From assembly GCA_963281255.1 (NCBI GenBank), contig OY725506.1, forward strand, positions 1,965,001-2,029,000: DNA of 64,000 nucleotides, given 5' to 3'. A program made the translations under genes and the position numbers. Below the pieces are notes generated by a model, which was not told the DNA's origin, ran no database searches, and saw nothing but the letters and a program-made list of their open reading frames with translations. This stretch comes from Aphrocallistes beatrix (taxonomy: Eukaryota > Porifera > Hexactinellida > Sceptrulophora > Aphrocallistidae). Shown here piece by piece: positions 58,291 to 64,000 of this stretch. How positions within the stretch are numbered: the first letter of the stretch is position 1; the number at the start of each line of letters is the position of its first letter.

Positions 58291-60412
58291 GGCCAAAGGG
58301 ACATCCTTTCAAAAACGTTCGGACGAGTAGTCGCAAGTCCTTAACAGCAGTGCTTGAGGCGTATAATTCTAGTGAGAATGGAAAAATAAATCCGGATGAC
58401 TGTCGAGATAGGTCACCAAGGAGCAGCCCATCTCCAGAGAGAAAAATAGAAACAACCCTGGATGAAATTGTCACATCAGAGTGTGAAGAACCTGTCCCCT
58501 CTGATGTGCCCATACTAGATATGATCGATCTAGAGTTTGCCTATGATGATACTCTCTCTTCAGTTTCTGACCTAAGCTTGTCTCATATAGAGCCACCACC
58601 ATTTGCACCAGTTCTAGTCTAAAAAGAGTTTGTGTTATTCAATTGTTGGATTAAATAATTAGTTACAAACGATGCATTTAGATATTATCACGACTACAGA
58701 ACATATTCTTCAGCAACCCGATCGCACTTCAGATCCCATAATCTCCTTGAAAGACCCTTTTTCTAGAAGATTAATATCTCAAGGTGATATGAAGGTCATT
58801 TTACATGGACTAAGCCATTCTAATACATTTCTAACTGATGTAACAATGAATGTATTTAGTGTAAGTGTTATATCGTTATGATTCGTTTCTAAATCCAGTT
58901 CTTCCTAACTGATGACGTTTTAGGTCTTGATGTAATACCAGTTCCCTCACTTGAGAGGATTACAAGACACAATTCTAAGCAAAGTAAGACGATATATTTA
59001 ATCAAAATTTTGTGCGATTTACCTGAAGCATTTTCATTAATTTCCTTATTATATAAATTAGTGATCTTATCAAAATACCTCTAGGGACGACATTTCACTC
59101 CTTCTCTTCCAGGAAGTTTACAAGTCCATCATGACGGGGCTCTTTACTGGATCGTGTCAAGGAGTGACGCGAATAATATAGTCTATGTATATGATTCAAT
59201 GGATTATGGATCACTTAGTGACAGAGTGAAGATTCAACTTGCGTCACTCTACCGGAGAAAGGCTCCGAACAACCTTGATGTAAACTTAGAACCAATTCAA
59301 CAGCAACAAGGTGGTTCGGATTGCGGTTTGTTCGCAGCCGCAGTATGTACGGTATAACCCTAGCTATCGGTGGAAATCCAACCCTAGTGAAGTGGCGCCA
59401 AAATAGAAAGAGAGTGCATTTGAAAGAATGCTTTGTAGCGATGCACCTTACTCAATTCCCAAGCACTCAAGTAAAGACTGCTCTGAAGAGGAGAACTATA
59501 CATACCTCTATTTCGTTAGTATGTGTTTGCAGACTCCCCAAACTTGCATTCGAGCATACTTTAAAGTGCTTGAAATGTCAGACCGTGTACCATAGGTCAT
59601 GTGTAGCACAAGAAAATGATACAGAATCTAGTTTTACATGTTACAGGTGCAAATGAATCATCATTTGGTATTTATATGCGTACATTATCAATATATATCA
59701 CTATTATCACATTCTCAATACACATTTATAAAGTTCAATTACATTTATTACGCTGTGCGACTTGAGGAAGCTTCATGCCAATTCGGACAAACAAACAAAC
59801 AAATAAAACCATGAGTTTTACTATATACCTGTAAGATAGACATATAATTGAATAAGAAATTTAATATCATTTATATGTCAATGTAACTTAATATCTTCTT
59901 CTTGAAGTCTTGATTAATAATTGATAGGAAGTAGCGTGTAGTGTAGAATACATTTTCTAAGCGGATGTGGGCTATTTGCGTAGAAATTCTTCTGACAATA
60001 GAAAATAACTGTTCACACACTTGTGAATTTATCCGATTTAGTTTGTCATCTGTGATATATCTCATCGAATATAAGGGAGTGCATTGATTATTTCAGAGTG
60101 AAATCGATCAACAAGGAAACTAGTGTGTTGAAATGCCCTTCGATCTCTAAAAACATAAAATTTGGCTTACGTAGTGTCGCAAGTTTCTCTTATTAATTAA
60201 AATGCTTGTACTACTTACCTGATCATACATGTTCTATGCAGATTGCATGCATTGTCACATATGATTACCCGAGGTTGGATGCGGAAGTTAGTGAGTAGGA
60301 GATGAAGAATGGATACAGTTGACTCTTTTATCCTCAAAATATGGAATCCATAACAAATATGATGTTTGCAGTTCATCATGACCATTCCCGGTGACAATGT
60401 ATGGTGTTCAGG
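58182..60412 (-). repeat. Right arm of 2.2-kb near-perfect palindrome
   Basis: Inverse of 52570-54787, uninterrupted by the gypsy element, so it preserves the pre-insertion sequence. The arm ends near 60412, where it diverges from the left side. Confidence 0.9.
58246..59656 (+). pseudogene. Ulp1-type protease with PHD finger, right copy lacking the first exon
   Basis: Same coding sequence as the left copy, from the RWNFWNDSNLKPEWW exon to the PHD finger (CYRC just before the stop near 59656). Exons use normal sites: GTAAGTG after 58860, GTTTTAG before LDVIPVP at 58924, TCTTCCAG before GSLQVHHDGALYW at 59111. The frameshift after the catalytic Cys motif (near 59340) is shared with the left copy, so it is older than the duplication. 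In the merged structure this copy lacks the N-terminal exon, which exists only for the left copy. Confidence 0.75.
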
Positions 60413-61068
60413 ATACTTCTTCGTGCAATTTCCTCTTATCACCGGGCTTTTATCTTCTTCATAGCATGGTGGTCTAAAGGATGTTTATAATATTGTTATG
60501 AAAACAAAACGATTAATTTGGATTGTATTTATTCCATGCTCGTTGAGGTCAGATAAAACTTACTTGTACTGGGTTTCAAATGCTGGGAAATAATAAGAGA
60601 AATCTAGTGAATCAGTTGGCTTGAAAGGTATCAATTTTCTTGTTGGTGTTGCGAATAATATTTCTACACTCTCCATTATCCAAGATAGTAAAGAGCAAAC
60701 GTTGGGATGTAATGCTAGAATTGCATTGCCTACGGAGTCTGTTTTCATGTGTACATTTTACGGAAAATTCCAACAGTATCACTCTCTAGAATACATTTTC
60801 CTTTGGCAAGTTTTACTACTGTTTTAAGTTCTTCTTGTTTTAGCATGGAAAATTGGAATATTCCTGAAATTGGATCGTTTCTAGTGAAATAGTAGATAAC
60901 ATCTTTGATATGTCTGTTCCCAACGACAACATTAGTATCATCTACAATACTGCCTGTTTCGATATAATTAGCCAAAGGAGGTATTACAAGTGACTGCACA
61001 AAATCAGAAACTCCAGCCCATTTTCTAAATATCCTAAAATTTCCTGCCGTTTCGCTAAGTTGTTCCAT
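59871..61068 (-). pseudogene. KDZ/Zisupton-type transposase, right copy, middle and C-terminal part
   Basis: From 61068 leftward: NFRIFRKWAGVSDFVQSLVI, NRHIKDVIYYFTRNDPISGI and a helical stretch; KTDSVGNAILALHPNVCSLL and FATPTRKLIPFKPTDSLDFS; then SPGMVMMNC, the DNACNLH block and the NSQVCEQ block as in the left arm. The part from 60413 to 61068 is the segment absent from the left copy; conversely the N-terminal half is absent here. At 61069 the sequence changes abruptly to another repeat. The pieces are in different frames or separated by introns. Confidence 0.7.
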
Positions 61069-61340
61069 ATCATTATGCGATGAACGTAGGATCTCTCGAT
61101 TTTTGATGTCTTATAATTTAGTGATATTATTGCTGATTCACCAAAACAAAAGCCTTTTTTTCACGTTTTTTTGTACTTTTTTCAGTCATTTCAAATTTAC
61201 AATTTTTTCTATTTATTCCCCCGATTTATTCATAACGTCACAGATACACTTCATTTCTATGCTAGATAATTCAAAGTTTTTCCAAGGGATTGGCCAGTTG
61301 ATAAATCAGCAAAAGTTTTGTGAACGTCCCGGCCCGGCTT
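61069..61340. repeat. Fragments of two dispersed repeats
   Basis: 61069-61160 is an inverted piece of the AGGATACCGCCC family (compare 43100-43195: ATCCTACGTTCATCGCAT). 61205-61330 is an inverted relative of 37490-37600 (CAAAACTTTTGCTGATTTAT). Confidence 0.65.
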
Positions 61341-61619
61341 TCCCCTAGCTATAATGTGCATTGATTGTACATATGTAACTATTTTGGCGACTTCGATGTA
61401 TTTGTGAATATGAAGAATATGCACTCTATGAATTTTCAGGTAATATGCGATAGCAATTTGAAATTCATAGACATTGTTACCAAGTGGCCTGGGAGCACTC
61501 ACAATGCTTTTATGAGGCTGTGAAATAAATCATCAAATTAAATCTAGTGAAGTGCCAATTGTTAATGATTGATTCATTGGTGATAGCGAGCATCGACTTA
61601 AACCGAACCTTTTAATGTC
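61341..61619. other. No recognised feature
   Basis: Short AT-rich stretch before the Harbinger transposase relic. Confidence 0.4.
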
Positions 61620-62034
61620 GATATTTTGTCAGCAAACCCGGGACAAAAATGATATAATCGATAGTTTTTGAATGCGAAAAAAATTTATAGTGTGCTTTTG
61701 GCATGTGGAAGAGTAGATCAATTGACAAAAAAGGAGGAACATTGGCTATTCTCTGAAGCGAGTATTCAGATTGGCTGTTGCAAATGTGATATTGCATAAT
61801 ATTTGCAATGATCATAGTTCAAACTGGGAAACTGCAGGTATTTTCCCGGAAGAGGATGCTAGTTCTATTGACTTTCCTGATACTCTTTACTTCCGGACTT
61901 ATAATACGACAATATGTGGTTGCAGAAGAAAGAAGAACAACAGCAGAAGAACTTTTGTTCTTCTGCAACAAAAGAAAGACACCTTATTATACAATGGTAT
62001 TCAATTAACGGAATTAGCTTCCTTTATTCATTAA
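61620..62034 (+). pseudogene. HARBI1-like (PIF/Harbinger) transposase C-terminal relic
   Basis: In changing frames the plus strand encodes CAFGMWKSRSIDKKGGTLAI and then RLAVANVILHNICNDHSSNW. This is the E-R-x-F-G-x-x-K-x-R-x-x, G-G-T-L and V-L-H-N-I-C region that ends Harbinger DDE nucleases. The earlier catalytic part is missing. Some 30 kb away is an element with only the Myb-like partner; whether they belong to one family cannot be told from sequence here. Confidence 0.65.
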
Positions 62035-62196
62035 GAATCCTTTTTAAGGATTTGCTTAGAGGGCCATGCCAACAATCAGGGCCATGCAAACAATCAAGTC
62101 CCTCACCCTAAACTATAAATCTAGAATTTGTACAGCTGGTGGTAGTGAATTTACTCCAGCCACATCTCACATGTCATACTTACAGAGGAACCATTG

Positions 62197-64000
62197 AGGA
62201 TACCGCCCTCGAAAAAACATATGATTTGTCTTACAGCATAAGATGAAAGTAGAGCTATAGGAGATGTTAAGCGTGGGGAGGTATCCCCATCAAGAAATAC
62301 TGGCACATTCCAAAACGTTTTTGATTACCATCTCTAGTTTTTGAGATACAGTGTCTCAAAGTCTGTTTTTTTAGTTTTCCGCTAGCACATCTTAATAGTA
62401 GAAATTTGGGCACTCAAGGAATTGTTTAGGACATACCAAGGAATCAAATGCTTCCAAAATCGAATCATAGATAGTCTACCATTTGCAACTTCATAGGACC
62501 AGAAGAATGTTAAAATGACAAATATTGTAAATTGTATCGGTGTCCGAAAAAAAAGGGCCAAAAATGTCTGTTTTTTTGGGGAAATCAGGAATAAAATCAC
62601 CGAGTGAGAATATTTCAAAAAAATGGTGGTCCTACGTTCATCGCCTAATGATATGGAACAACTCTTGAAATTTTCAAACTTCAATCTCAAACCAAATTTG
62701 AGAAATAATTCTGTAAAGACGGTCAATTTTGAAATTTTAAAGTCCCAAGATATAGAGATTTTAAGTTTAGGTGTTAAGAATAATGTAAAAGAGTTATTAA
62801 TAATGAACAAAAGCATTAACAGACATTTATTCGCATTCATACTGCTGATTTAGGTATATTAGAACCAAATATTTACAAAAAATAGCAAGAGTACCCTGAA
62901 AATCCACAAATTTCCTTGAGGCTCCTAACGAATATTTTGAGATAATTGTAAATAATAATTCATATTCCTGGCATTGCGAAGTATAATCTATCAGTTTAGA
63001 ATGAATAAAAAGGTTCCAAAAAGTATATTAGGAAGTTAGAGCAAAATTCTACGACTTTTATTTTCGAAGTTGGGATTTTCGGAAAATGCTACGTCATCAT
63101 ATGACAAAAATCTAAAACTTAACATTCCATAGGGTGTGGTGCAATTATTATCAAAGAATCATATATGTACACTCATAAAAAGTTTATTAGGAAGTGAGAA
63201 TTAAGAATTTGGACTTATATTTACGGAGATAGAGAGATATCTCTTTTTGGACCCTAAATGGGGGTTTTTGACCGAATCTTCGAGGTCCATGGCCAGAACT
63301 TTTAAAATAATTATCAAAAGTTCTCCAATTCTTCTGTACATATTATTAACGACAATTGTATCCATTATTTATCATAATAGCTAAATTTGGACACCTATTT
63401 AATGATTAGATTCGCAATTTTCTAATAGATTCAAAGTCCTTCATAGAATTTGTATTACAATTCATTCAATGATAATTCGAGAATTATTTATTTTTTGACA
63501 ATGGAATGTTCGAGGAACCTATATATTTTCGCATATATCCTTTTATTTAAGGATATAATATATTATATATCTACAATAGTTTTTAAGATATGACATCGGC
63601 CTCTTTCGGGACCTTAGAGGGATATTATGTACGAACTTTACCTATAATAAGCGATATCTCAAGAACAAATGGTCGGATCCGAACCAATTTTTTTTTGAAA
63701 CGATCAGAATTTTATTTCTGACCCAGTGATCGCTAAATATCTGAGATCAAACTTGCGATTTCCCGAGCATTATAAAAATGAACTCCCTTTTAGAGCTATT
63801 TTGTTTGGATTTTATTTGCCCATTCTTTTAAATCTTTGTGTTATATAATCTCCAAAGGTGCCAAAACAATGTTAAGATCCATATCATTAAAAAAATAACA
63901 AATAAGTTAAAAACTAATTGGTAAATGAGCTAAAAACCTCCAATAATTTTTCAATTTTTATTAACGCTAAACTTTAGGGGGTTATCGCACAAAAAATAAA
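62197..64000. mobile_element. AGGATACCGCCC-family element, uninterrupted copy, cut by window end
   Basis: Starts AGGATACCGCCCTCGAAAAA and follows the outer copy (37844 onward) closely through AAACTTTAGGGGGTTAT, which in the outer copy is about 120 bp before the right end. It has neither nested insertion and so shows the empty sites. No gene is recognised. The left flank is TTG rather than TA. Confidence 0.8.

Overview
The window is AT-rich animal nuclear DNA dominated by transposable elements. There are no prokaryotic operons and no rRNA genes. The best evidence for an animal host is a split gene on the minus strand whose exons encode a C2 domain, a Ser/Thr/Asn-rich linker and two and a half WW domains. 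This is the N-terminal architecture of the WWP1/ITCH/Su(dx) branch of NEDD4-type HECT ubiquitin ligases. The four exons proposed (34979-35263, 25230-25406, 20998-21163, 8250-8627) join in compatible phases and leave introns of about 9.6, 4.1 and 12.4 kb. The WW3 remainder and the HECT domain must lie beyond position 1. I cannot name the species; KDZ, Harbinger, hAT and Tc1/mariner elements together fit a repeat-rich invertebrate.

Layout from left to right. 65-3613 is a fossil integrase element with terminal inverted repeats and a large internal palindrome. 3811-4857, 14786-15751 and 19235-20288 are three copies of one palindromic element. 5290-5725 is a gypsy-type integrase fossil. 9309-10642 is a mariner with a damaged transposase. 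10649-12392 is a long inverted-repeat element containing a foldback element (11160-11963) whose arms are tandem arrays. Then come Tc1-like and hAT relics, a tRNA-type SINE, and the linker and second C2 exons. At 26.6-32 kb lie a deleted mariner, an OTU/transposase-like relic interrupted by a hAT element that itself holds a second foldback element, and a Harbinger-type element carrying only a Myb/SANT protein. The first host coding exon is at 35.0-35.3 kb.

From 35.4 kb rightward there is no recognisable host gene. TA-flanked elements are nested three deep at 37844-42299. A KDZ/Zisupton-type transposase region starts at 46056. At 52570-60412 a near-perfect inverted duplication carries the KDZ C-terminus and a tail-to-tail Ulp1-protease/PHD gene. 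A young Ty3/gypsy element (47706-52569) sits in the left arm with a 4-bp target duplication, while the right arm still shows the empty site.

The 200-N gap (56417-56616) is flanked by about 1.67 kb of essentially identical sequence in the same orientation. I read this as two contigs whose overlap was not merged, so the apparent direct repeat is probably an assembly artefact and the true structure a single palindrome with one 1.5-kb spacer.

The most unusual items are the two foldback elements with array-type arms and clean 8-bp target duplications, the Ulp1-PHD/KDZ palindrome, the three-level nesting of TA elements, and a 2A-like motif in a small relic. Several element families are named only by structure and would need library searches to place.
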